From Pseudoalteromonas luteoviolacea (GTDB taxonomy: Bacteria; Pseudomonadota; Gammaproteobacteria; Enterobacterales; Alteromonadaceae): DNA of 64,000 bases. The DNA lies in NCBI RefSeq assembly GCF_021654285.1, contig NZ_JAKFZS010000009.1:62001-126000 (forward strand), read 5' to 3'. Both the position numbers and the translations under genes were made by a program. The first letter of the stretch is position 1. The number at the start of each line of letters is the position of its first letter. This document shows, in pieces, positions 8,748 to 16,626 of the stretch. The notes below the pieces were generated by a model. It searched no databases and was not told where the DNA came from. It saw only the letters and a list, made by a program, of their open reading frames with translations.

Positions 8748-11324
8748 ATGAGAAAAACCGCTATCAGTATTGCGATTGCAATGTCGACAGGAGGTGCAAT
8801 AACGCCTGTATTTGCAAATGATCAAGCAGCATCAATAGAAAAAATAGAAGTAACGGGATCGCGTATTAAACGCTCAGATATGGAGACAGCGAGCCCAGTT
8901 ACATTTATTGGCGCTGATGCTATCCAAGCGAGTGGTGCCGTGAGCATTGATGATGTTTTGCAGGATATTACAGCCGCCGCTGGCGCTATGACTAATCCGG
9001 GTGTTAACAATGGCTCTGGAGGTAACGCAAGTATCAATCTGCGCGGTCTTGGCGCGCAACGTACTTTGGTGCTGGTGAATGGCCGCAGAATGATTAATTC
9101 GGGCACGGGGGCTGCATCAACAGTTGATTTAAATACGATTCCAGTTGCGATGATCAAGCATATTGAAGTCCTCAAAGATGGGGCATCGGCGGTGTATGGA
9201 ACCGACGCGGTTGCAGGTGTGGTGAATATTATCCTTAAAGATGACTTTGAAGGGGCAGAGTTGAATGCGCAAACCGGTTTGTCTGGGGAAGGGGATGCGG
9301 AGCAACATAATGTTGACCTGACGGTAGGTACCAGCTTTGATCGCGGTAACATGGTGTTCGGCATTCAATATATGGAGCGCGGATCGGCAAGCCAAGCTGA
9401 TAGAGATTTTTCGTCTTGTCCAATCAGTGAGGTCGATAACGGAAAGTCCCTGACCTGTGGCGGTTCAACCATTACCCCAAATGGTCATTTGTACCTTGAA
9501 AATGGCAAAGAATTACAAGGCGATACTGACGGAAGCTACGCAGAGTACAACCCAGAGACCGATCCGTATAACTATGCATCTGATAGCTATTTATATACAC
9601 CTATGCAAAGGCTTAATTTAACAGGTGTGCTCAATTATGAGCTTGGCAGTAACACGAATTTATTTACTGAAGCCATGTATTCAAAGCGTTGGTCAGAACA
9701 GCAAATGGCACCTCAGCCTGTATGGTTTGATTTCACTTATACAGAAAGTATGGGGGATGATTTGATAGAGCATGGTGCTGAGTATGGCGATACCGTCCAT
9801 TATCGCCGCCGTATGTCTGATACGGGAACTCGTGACTTTTCACAAGTTGTTGATACGGTAAGAACTGTGGTAGGTGTAGAAGGATATCTGGATAACGACT
9901 GGAGTTGGGATGTTGCGGTTAATTTTGGTCGTAATGACTCTGTTGATCAACTGTCTAATTTGCACAATATCGGCAGTTTGACCGAAGATATCGAGCTGGG
10001 TAAGTTTAACCCACTCGACCAGTCAGCGTGGTCGGCGGATAATATGACTGATTATCTATACACTGAACAAAATACAGGTGGTAGCCAGATGCTGAACTTC
10101 AGTGCGTCACTTGCCGGTGAGATTATGGCGCTGCCAGCGGGCTACTTGGGGTTTGCAACGGGTATTGAAAAAAGGACCGAAAAAGCCTGGTACACACCTG
10201 ACTCACTGACCTCACAAGGTCTGGCTAACGACCCAAAAGTTGAGCCGACCAGTGGCTCATATGATGTGAATGAAGCGTTTGTAGAGTTTGCTATTCCAGT
10301 GCTTGCTGATGTGGCTTTTGCACAAAACTTAGATTTAAGTGCGGCTGTTAGGGCGTTTGATTACTCAAGCTTTGGCAGTGACTCAACATGGAAACTCGGT
10401 TTTACTTGGAAACTCAATGAACAGCTAATGTTTAGAGGTGTTAAATCAACCGCATTTCGCGCACCGACGGTCGATGAGCTATATGGTGGTAAATCGCCAT
10501 CCTTCGAGCAAATATCTCATCCTCACTTAGATAGCCAAGCTGAAGTGATTGTTGGGGGAAATGCGAATCTCACACCAGAAGAAGCAGATACGTTAACGTT
10601 TGGACTGGTATATGAACCAAGTTTTTTAGAGGGGTTGTCACTGACTTTAGATTATTACGATATCGCTATCACTAATGCGATCAGCGAAGTGAATAATCAA
10701 TATATCATTGATAACTGTGTCAACAACAGCGGGGATTTAATAAATCAAGATTCGGCTATGTGCTCTTCGGCAAATGTACAAATATCTAATGGCAAAGCGA
10801 CATTTAACAACCAGTTGCAAAACATTGGCGATGAGACAACGCAAGGGTATGACATTAATGTTGCGTATGCGTTTGATGCTGCTGGGCTTGCGTGGAGAGC
10901 AGGGTGGGATACATCGATTTTAAAAGAGCGCACCATTACTATGGCTGGGGAAACCGTTGACTACACTGGTTTGATCACGTCAGGTTTAGGGGGATATGCA
11001 GACATAAAATCGAGTTTAAGTTTGTCTGTAAAAGCCGATACATGGGGTGCAAATTACAAGGTGAGATACTTATCGGGCATGGATAGCTTTAGCTGCTTAG
11101 ATAACCCTACAAGTTGTTACGCACCAAGCACGCCAAGCGTGGTTTATCATGATATTTCTGGCAGCTATTTTGTCAGTGATACTGTTAAGCTCACGGGCGG
11201 CATTAATAATTTGTTCGATAAGCAACCGCCTTATTATTCTGGTAACAATGACTCCAATACAGATCCATATACATACGATACTTTAGGGCGTTATGTGTAT
11301 GCCGGACTGAACATTCAGTTTTAA
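8748..11324 (+). CDS. TonB-dependent outer-membrane receptor
   Basis: An 858-residue outer-membrane transporter. It has a signal peptide (cleavage near VFA-ND, residue 24), then the TonB-box/plug start IEKIEVTGSRIKR, a plug domain with NLRGLG, VLVNGRR and the DGASAVYGTDAVAGVVNI segment (about 145-165, shown in parts), then a long beta-barrel ending in the terminal aromatic residue ...GLNIQF. No STN signalling domain is present. This is the large Alteromonadales type often used for peptides or oligosaccharides; the substrate cannot be read from sequence. Its upstream neighbour is the PhlD-like synthase, but nothing shows a functional link. A clear terminator follows. Confidence 0.9.
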   Translation: MRKTAISIAIAMSTGGAITPVFANDQAASIEKIEVTGSRIKRSDMETASPVTFIGADAIQASGAVSIDDVLQDITAAAGAMTNPGVNNGSGGNASINLRGLGAQRTLVLVNGRRMINSGTGAASTVDLNTIPVAMIKHIEVLKDGASAVYGTDAVAGVVNIILKDDFEGAELNAQTGLSGEGDAEQHNVDLTVGTSFDRGNMVFGIQYMERGSASQADRDFSSCPISEVDNGKSLTCGGSTITPNGHLYLENGKELQGDTDGSYAEYNPETDPYNYASDSYLYTPMQRLNLTGVLNYELGSNTNLFTEAMYSKRWSEQQMAPQPVWFDFTYTESMGDDLIEHGAEYGDTVHYRRRMSDTGTRDFSQVVDTVRTVVGVEGYLDNDWSWDVAVNFGRNDSVDQLSNLHNIGSLTEDIELGKFNPLDQSAWSADNMTDYLYTEQNTGGSQMLNFSASLAGEIMALPAGYLGFATGIEKRTEKAWYTPDSLTSQGLANDPKVEPTSGSYDVNEAFVEFAIPVLADVAFAQNLDLSAAVRAFDYSSFGSDSTWKLGFTWKLNEQLMFRGVKSTAFRAPTVDELYGGKSPSFEQISHPHLDSQAEVIVGGNANLTPEEADTLTFGLVYEPSFLEGLSLTLDYYDIAITNAISEVNNQYIIDNCVNNSGDLINQDSAMCSSANVQISNGKATFNNQLQNIGDETTQGYDINVAYAFDAAGLAWRAGWDTSILKERTITMAGETVDYTGLITSGLGGYADIKSSLSLSVKADTWGANYKVRYLSGMDSFSCLDNPTSCYAPSTPSVVYHDISGSYFVSDTVKLTGGINNLFDKQPPYYSGNNDSNTDPYTYDTLGRYVYAGLNIQF

Positions 11325-11372
11325 TTTTTAGGTTCAAAAAAATTCGTTTTTCACACTCTCCTTAGAGAGACC

Positions 11373-11403
11373 AAAGGGTATGCATGTGTTGCAGCCCTTT
11401 TTT
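11373..11403 (+). terminator. Rho-independent terminator after the TonB receptor gene
   Basis: Arms AAAGGG and CCCTTT, with a further TGCA/TGCA pairing inside, enclose a small loop and run directly into TTTTTTA. It is placed about 50 bases after the receptor stop. Confidence 0.75.
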
Positions 11404-11485
11404 ATTTAAAAAATTAAAGCTAAATACGGCACTGTTTCGTTTAACGTCTATAGTGTGAGATGAAAACAGATGAATGGGAGCTGGG

Positions 11486-12598
11486 ATGAGCGTTCGTATT
11501 TTGGTCATTGATGATGACAAGACATACCGTACTTTACTTTCTCAGACGTTTGCGGATTATGAAGTGAGCGTCGCATCTAGTGGTGAAGAGGGATTACAAA
11601 AAGCCATCGAATTGAAGCCGCATGTGATTTTACTCGATATCGTGATGGCAGGTATGGATGGATATGCCACCTGTTCAGAGCTGCGAAAAATAGAACACTT
11701 GCGACATACCCCCATTGTATTTATTTCTAACTTATCGTCCTCTGATTGTCGTCTAAAAGCGTTTGAAATTGGTGCCAATGAATATGTATGTAAAACCACT
11801 CATCCAAACGAGCTAAAAGACAAAGTAGTCGCTATTTTAGATGCTGATCATGACTATTTTGAAGCACATGCGGACATAGTACAAAAAGAGTCACTATTAC
11901 TGGATTTACAAAGGCAAAATGCCTGCATGAAGTCCATTGGCTTATTTATGCAAGCAACCCACTATTGTAGTGATCTGGAAGTGCTGCAAAAAATATTCAT
12001 TAATACCCTAAACGCACTTGGGCTGCGTGCCATTATTCATTTCAAAAATCGCGCATTATTTCGCAGTACATCAGGCTGTGTTGCTAAATTAGAGCATGAA
12101 ATGTTGTTGCACCACGAGGATTTTGAGCGTGTACATCAATTCGATCATGGTCCTATGGTGTTTAACTGGCGCAGTAGCATTTTGTTGGTGAAAAATGTCG
12201 GTGAGTTGAGTGATATTTGTGCCCATGTCATGGATGCGTTAGAGCTTGCTATCAGTAATTTAAACCGCAGAGCAGAGATGGTCGAGCAAATTCTATCGAT
12301 AGAAAAAACCAATAAAGAAATTCTAGCAAGTTTAAAAGAAACGAAAAGCAAATCGAATACCACACTTAAGCAACAGCTATTTGATTCTGGTCTGATCTCA
12401 CAGTTTGATCTACAAGACGAAAATGATCTTGACGAACTTATTGCGAGCTCCAGTGATGAATTGGTAGGTATGGTTGAAGCGTTTGGTGATAATGCTGAGC
12501 GGATCAGCGCAATTTTAGGCAGTTTGAAAAAGCCCCCTCAAGAACTCAGATTCTTATTTAAAGAAAGTGCCAGCAATGCGGATACGACCCTATTTTAG
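11486..12598 (+). CDS. Orphan response regulator with a coiled-coil C-terminal region
   Basis: A 370-residue protein. Residues 1-120 are a CheY-like receiver with the acidic pocket D9-D11, phospho-acceptor D51 (LLDIVMAGMDG) and K103. Residues 135-270 look like a GAF-type sensory region without a motif I can name, and 270-300 are predicted coiled coil (VEQILSIEKTNKEIL). The C-terminus (320-355) is acidic and helical. There is no DNA-binding, GGDEF, EAL or phosphatase motif. I chose ATG 11486 because GGGAG lies 5 bases upstream; the ORF can extend to 11474. No kinase is adjacent. It probably acts through protein-protein contact, which is inference. Confidence 0.82.
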   Translation: MSVRILVIDDDKTYRTLLSQTFADYEVSVASSGEEGLQKAIELKPHVILLDIVMAGMDGYATCSELRKIEHLRHTPIVFISNLSSSDCRLKAFEIGANEYVCKTTHPNELKDKVVAILDADHDYFEAHADIVQKESLLLDLQRQNACMKSIGLFMQATHYCSDLEVLQKIFINTLNALGLRAIIHFKNRALFRSTSGCVAKLEHEMLLHHEDFERVHQFDHGPMVFNWRSSILLVKNVGELSDICAHVMDALELAISNLNRRAEMVEQILSIEKTNKEILASLKETKSKSNTTLKQQLFDSGLISQFDLQDENDLDELIASSSDELVGMVEAFGDNAERISAILGSLKKPPQELRFLFKESASNADTTLF

Positions 12599-12703
12599 TT
12601 TTTATACTGCACTGTCATGAAAGTGATGGTGCGGGTAAAGATAAATTTTTTGATATATAAAACAAGAGATTATAAATTTATTTTGATTTTTTATAATAAT
12701 TTT

Positions 12704-12732
12704 CTTGAAAACATTCCTCCTCGTCCATAGAT
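12704..12732 (+). promoter_or_regulatory. Sigma-32 (heat-shock) promoter of the hsp20 gene
   Basis: CTTGAAA (12704-12710), a 14-base spacer and CCATAGAT (12725-12732) match the sigma-32 consensus CTTGAAA / CCCATNT well. Transcription would begin about 110 bases before the hsp20 start codon, leaving a long leader. Confidence 0.75.
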
Positions 12733-12824
12733 AGAGTTATGAGGTCGCCGTAAGGGACTGAAATTAACTTAACACATTGTTTTATATGCCTATTAACTGC
12801 TTTTTAAAGAGTCAACAGGCTTAA

Positions 12825-12842
12825 TATCGCTTTATGAGGATA
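12825..12842 (+). promoter_or_regulatory. ROSE-like RNA thermometer hairpin at the hsp20 ribosome-binding site
   Basis: The leader ends with UAUCGCU (12825-12831), loop UUAUG, and AGGAUA (12837-12842), pairing across the Shine-Dalgarno AGGA five bases before the start codon. UCGCU fits the ROSE signature UYGCU, in which the G is unpaired or bulged opposite AGGA. ROSE elements melt on heat shock and control ibpA-type genes. The call is by eye; no folding was computed. Confidence 0.68.
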
Positions 12843-12847
12843 CCATT

Positions 12848-13297
12848 ATGCGTACAGTAGATTTATCACCACTTTATCGTTCATTCATTGGCTTTGATCA
12901 CCTAGCTACATTAATGGACTCGGCACAAAGAAGCTCAGAAAAACAGTCTGGTTTTCCACCTTATAATATTGAAGCTTTGGATGAAGATAAGTACCAAATT
13001 ACCATGGCCGTTGCAGGATTCAGTGAGCAAGAGTTGTCACTAGAGTCAGAAAACAATACGCTCACAGTGAGAGGTGAGAAGCAGAATAAAGCGTCTGCTC
13101 AAGAGCGTAAATTTATTCATCAAGGTCTTGCTGAACGCAATTTTGAGCGCAAGTTTCAGCTCGGAGATCATATTAAAGTCATCGGCGCAGATTTAGAAAA
13201 TGGCTTGTTAAAAATAGATTTGGAACGCGAAGTGCCAGAAGCCATGAAGCCAAGAAAAATAGCCATTGGCTCAACGAAATTACTTGAAGAAGAATAA
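12848..13297 (+). CDS. Small heat-shock protein Hsp20 (IbpA-like)
   Basis: A 149-residue alpha-crystallin-domain chaperone that holds unfolding proteins in a refoldable state for DnaK/ClpB. The alpha-crystallin domain spans about 35-125, with the AVAGFSEQEL and LENGLLKIDL strands. The C-terminal IxI-type motif is RKIAIGS. The N-terminus, MRTVDLSPLYRSFIGFDHL, is the classical IbpA/B start. Gene length is normal. Expression is probably doubly heat-controlled, by the sigma-32 promoter and the leader hairpin upstream. A strong terminator follows, so it is monocistronic. Confidence 0.93.
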   Translation: MRTVDLSPLYRSFIGFDHLATLMDSAQRSSEKQSGFPPYNIEALDEDKYQITMAVAGFSEQELSLESENNTLTVRGEKQNKASAQERKFIHQGLAERNFERKFQLGDHIKVIGADLENGLLKIDLEREVPEAMKPRKIAIGSTKLLEEE

Positions 13298-13335
13298 CTA
13301 AACCCCTTATTTGCTTGTTACGTTGTTTCCAACCA

Positions 13336-13357
13336 GCCGCCGTATGGCGGCTTTTTT
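13336..13357 (+). terminator. Rho-independent terminator after hsp20
   Basis: GCCGCC-GTAT-GGCGGC followed directly by TTTTTT: a GC-rich 6-bp stem with a four-base loop and a full U-tract, 38 bases after the stop codon. Confidence 0.9.
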
Positions 13358-13458
13358 GTGTTTAATAAAAATGAACTATAAAAAGGAACAACGGGACTTT
13401 ACATGTTTTACCCATGTCCGTATGGTTGTGTTAATTTTATGTAACCAAGGAATGTGCG

Positions 13459-15303
13459 ATGAAACTTACCTTTTTATTGCTGATGATATTGTTTTGCCCT
13501 AAGTTATTGGCAAATAGTACATTAGCTACCACCCAGATACTGACAGAGTACACGTCATTTACACAGCATGGCGACCATGGCTTTGTGGTCGATTTATTAC
13601 CCGCTGATCCCTCAGCAAAACACACCCTCGAAGTTGAACTTGGCTGCGCAGCGCAAGGTTGTAGCGATTGGGATTATACGGTGCGCTTTGAATGGCACCA
13701 AGGCGCAAAGCGCTACGAGCTGGGACGCCTAATTACCCCTTATGCTGGATATATGCAACGCGGCATGCATGGTTTTGACCGAAATTGGCGGCGCACTTTC
13801 TCTTTTGATGTTTCTCATTTAGCACCAGTGCTGACAGGTGAAGGCAGTTTAAATGTGCATTATGGTGGCTGGGGCGCTAAAAAGAGTGCTTTTGGTATTG
13901 CTGCAAAGCTCGTTTCACAGCCAAACTATCATACCAGAGCGGTTAAACGTGTAATTCCACTGTATGAGTCCGGCTCTGAAGGCTGGCCATATAAAACAGC
14001 ACAAGACTTTGCTGCTTTATTGCCAGCCAAAAACGTCGCCTTTGAAGCCGGTGAGCAATCTGCTGAGATTAAGATGATTGTCACAGCACACGGCCATGCT
14101 TTGTCCTATGACAACCCTGAAGGAAAAGCTGAGTTGTGTGGTGAATGGTGCGATAGATATTTTACCTTGCATCAAGATGGAAGCTTAGTGGTTCAGCAAA
14201 ACCTGTGGCGTGATGATTGCGACCAAAGTGCCACTTTCCCACAAGGAGGCACTTATTTATTTGCGCGTGCAAATTGGTGTCCAGGAGAAGCCGTTACGCC
14301 TTTTAGTTATCCTGTTGATATATCTAATGTGAATTCAGAATTTGACTTGAACTGGCAGGCATATAGTTGGGCACCTTCTCAGTATGGTAAAGATGCACCG
14401 AGATATATCGTTAATGCGGTTTTAGTCACCTATGGCGAGCAGACCGTTGAAGAAGATATCGCACTCACGACTATCGTTAAACCGAATGCTGCCATGCCAG
14501 ATCGCATTGGTTTGTCATGTGGTGAGATAGAAGTTGAAGTAGCAAACCAAGGAAATACAAAAATCAATGAACTGTGGTTTGACTATGGCGTTGAGGGACA
14601 GCAAGCGAATCAATATTACTGGCAGGGTGAGATTGTAGCAGGTGATAAGAAACGCATTACATTTAGCGCTGAATTTTTGGGGATTTTTAACACAGAGCAA
14701 GCGAAGTTGAATGTAACTGTGCGAAGTACAGGCGATAAAAAAATCGCGAATAACAGCCAAACAGTTCGGTTTAACCGCCCAATTGCGATTGAGTCCAGTG
14801 CGGTTTTACGGCTGCTGACAGGCAAGCAGGGCGACGAAACCCGTGTTTCTTTATTCGACCGCACACAATCGACAGTAAAACATTGGGATGAATTTACAGA
14901 TGCCAGTTGGCATGACCTGCCTTTGGATGTGCCGGTGGGTTGCTATACCTTGAAAATCCAAGACAGTGCGCAAGATGGCCTTGCATTTCCATTTTTTAAT
15001 CAGCGCAAGGGTAAAGGCGAAATCGTGTTACATCACAGTGATGCCGCAGACTCAGCAATAACGGTATTACAGCCTGACTTTGGTCGTGAGCTAGCTATTC
15101 CTGTTACCGTCGGCTATGAAATGGGAGGCTGTGCAGCAACTGCTTGGCAAGCGGACCTTGCTTACAATAAAAAAGGACAACAAGTTGCTTATAAAGGTGT
15201 GATCTATCAAGCTCGACATTGGAGTTATAATTTTGAGCCTGATAGAGCAGGACCTTACGACCCTTGGCAAGCAGTAAGCTATTGTGATGGCAGTGCACTC
15301 TAA
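13459..15303 (+). CDS. Secreted PNGase F-like peptide:N-glycosidase with C-terminal chitin-binding-type module
   Basis: A 614-residue secreted protein with a signal peptide (cleavage near LLA-NS, residue 19). Residues 50-290 match both eight-stranded halves of PNGase F, the amidase that removes N-glycans from asparagine. Matching landmarks are CSDWDYT, LGRLITPY, HGHALSYD, CGEWCDRY and RANWCPGEAV. By alignment from memory, D72 and E229 correspond to the catalytic D60 and E206 of the Elizabethkingia enzyme, while the position of E118 appears to be glycine 136 (YGGW). Residues 350-460 resemble a CARDB/beta-sandwich linker. The last 45 residues (WQADLAYNKKGQQVAYKG, then YQARHW, ending DPWQ) are a CBM5/12-type module. 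It probably acts on glycoproteins of marine organisms. Confidence 0.83.
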   Translation: MKLTFLLLMILFCPKLLANSTLATTQILTEYTSFTQHGDHGFVVDLLPADPSAKHTLEVELGCAAQGCSDWDYTVRFEWHQGAKRYELGRLITPYAGYMQRGMHGFDRNWRRTFSFDVSHLAPVLTGEGSLNVHYGGWGAKKSAFGIAAKLVSQPNYHTRAVKRVIPLYESGSEGWPYKTAQDFAALLPAKNVAFEAGEQSAEIKMIVTAHGHALSYDNPEGKAELCGEWCDRYFTLHQDGSLVVQQNLWRDDCDQSATFPQGGTYLFARANWCPGEAVTPFSYPVDISNVNSEFDLNWQAYSWAPSQYGKDAPRYIVNAVLVTYGEQTVEEDIALTTIVKPNAAMPDRIGLSCGEIEVEVANQGNTKINELWFDYGVEGQQANQYYWQGEIVAGDKKRITFSAEFLGIFNTEQAKLNVTVRSTGDKKIANNSQTVRFNRPIAIESSAVLRLLTGKQGDETRVSLFDRTQSTVKHWDEFTDASWHDLPLDVPVGCYTLKIQDSAQDGLAFPFFNQRKGKGEIVLHHSDAADSAITVLQPDFGRELAIPVTVGYEMGGCAATAWQADLAYNKKGQQVAYKGVIYQARHWSYNFEPDRAGPYDPWQAVSYCDGSAL

Positions 15304-15312
15304 AACACGGGG

Positions 15313-15900
15313 TTATTCGTAGTAGGAGCGCATTTCTGGGTTGGTGTTGCTTAACAGATCGGCAATGCCAGCCCGAGTTTCTGCTGTTTTATTCTGACTT
15401 AATTTAAAGTTGCCAGATAAAGCTTCAAGTTTTATCTCGAAAAATAATAAGCTTTTACACATGGATTTTAGTCGCTTTTCTGGTACAGCTGTCAATTGCC
15501 AAGGATTACGCTTATCTTCAAAAGCTTGCAGTATATGTCCCATTACCTCTAGTTGCTTGTCATAATCTTCGATAGAAATGAGCTTCCCTTGGCCTTGTAC
15601 TGTCACATAGTCCCAAGTTGGTAAGCTAAGGCCCTCTACTTGGTTAGGAGAGAGGTAGGTATCCGGTCCTCTAAATACAATATCCACGGTGGTTCCGACA
15701 AAGTGCTTTATGGGGTTTGAACCCGTCGCATGGCCAAAGAGTGTTTTTGACCCTTTGCAAAGGCTAACGGGTATATGGCAAATATGTGTTTGATCCTCAC
15801 TTTTACAAAAAAAAGTGGCTAAGGGGAAGCGCTGAATTACATCAAAAAGCGCGCTATCTTGTTGTTGAACATACTCTTTGAATGGGTATTTCATAGCCAA
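15313..15900 (-). CDS. PaiB-family FMN-binding protein
   Basis: A 195-residue split-barrel flavoprotein of the PaiB family, annotated elsewhere as FMN-binding negative transcriptional regulator. Landmarks are the N-terminal PFKEYVQQQDSALFDVIQ, the LFGHATGSNPIKHF segment and the TWDYVTVQGQGKL strand. The name comes from Bacillus PaiB; in proteobacteria a redox or stress-protection role is as likely as DNA binding. Its start overlaps the end of the upstream acetyltransferase gene by 10 bases, so the two are co-translated, echoing the paiA-paiB pairing of an acetyltransferase and this family. It converges on the glycosidase gene with only 9 bases between the stops. Confidence 0.85.
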   Translation of the reverse strand: MAMKYPFKEYVQQQDSALFDVIQRFPLATFFCKSEDQTHICHIPVSLCKGSKTLFGHATGSNPIKHFVGTTVDIVFRGPDTYLSPNQVEGLSLPTWDYVTVQGQGKLISIEDYDKQLEVMGHILQAFEDKRNPWQLTAVPEKRLKSMCKSLLFFEIKLEALSGNFKLSQNKTAETRAGIADLLSNTNPEMRSYYE

Positions 15901-16466
15901 GACTCTAGACGCTGTTTAATGTCGGGCCACATATCATCTGTAATGCTAAAACGGGCTGTATTTCTAAAACTGCCATCTGGTAGTTTTCTATTTTTCAGAT
16001 GGATAGCTTCAAAGTGTGCACCTAGTCGAGCAATTGCGCTGCGCGATTTGTGATTTAGCTCATGTGTTTGAAATTCAATTCTGACTAATCCTAGTGTTTC
16101 AAAAGCATGTTTTAATAATAAGTATTTTGCATGTGTATTGATGTGACTGCGCTGCCAGTCTAAGCCGATAAATGTATGGCCAATTTCGGCTTGAAGGTTG
16201 TGGGGATCTAGTCTAAATATGCGTGTATTACCAGTCACTTGGTTAGTTGCAACATCAATAATGGCAAAGGCGAGCTGCTCCTGTGGGTCAAATTGAGCTG
16301 TTTGCTCAAACCAGTCTTTTAATATCTCAGGGCTTTGACAATAGTTGGTCGGGACCCAGCGCCAAAGCGCCTTGGCTTCACCAACTTTTTGTAATGCATC
16401 AAGGTGTGAATGAGATAAGGGGTCTAAGCGCACTTTGTTAGAGCACAGTGATATCGGTTTTAACAT
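15891..16466 (-). CDS. GNAT family N-acetyltransferase (RimJ/RimL type)
   Basis: A 191-residue acetyltransferase that uses acetyl-CoA. It has the N-terminal motif LRLDPLSHSHLDAL-like segment (RLDPLSHSHLDALQKV), a central GHTFIGLDWQRS acetyl-CoA-binding loop region and the C-terminal SRSAIARLGAHFEA motif typical of ribosomal-protein-alanine acetyltransferase relatives. ATG 16466 is preferred because AAGGAG lies 6 bases upstream; the frame stays open to 16541. It overlaps the PaiB gene by 10 bases, and the MocR-type regulator diverges from it, so that regulator may control this pair. The substrate (polyamine, protein or antibiotic) is unknown. Confidence 0.87.
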   Translation of the reverse strand: MLKPISLCSNKVRLDPLSHSHLDALQKVGEAKALWRWVPTNYCQSPEILKDWFEQTAQFDPQEQLAFAIIDVATNQVTGNTRIFRLDPHNLQAEIGHTFIGLDWQRSHINTHAKYLLLKHAFETLGLVRIEFQTHELNHKSRSAIARLGAHFEAIHLKNRKLPDGSFRNTARFSITDDMWPDIKQRLESWL

Positions 16467-16626
16467 ATATTTCTCCTTAGGCTGTGACGATACATGGTTG
16501 CTATGAATTAAGGCTACGCTTTTCTGGTCAGGTTTAAACAACCAGATCTTAAAAATTTTCTATACCAGCTTGCTAGCAGGCTGAGATTTTTATACGCTCA
16601 ATAGCACTTAATACTGCTGCGATAAA

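Noticed and set aside
8822..9364. 180-codon frame opposite the TonB receptor gene
   Set aside because: Antisense shadow of a well-supported gene, rich in residues typical of reverse-strand translation, with no start signal.
13311..13502. 63-codon frame between hsp20 and the PNGase F-like gene
   Set aside because: It runs across the hsp20 terminator and the glycosidase start and has no domain or ribosome-binding site.
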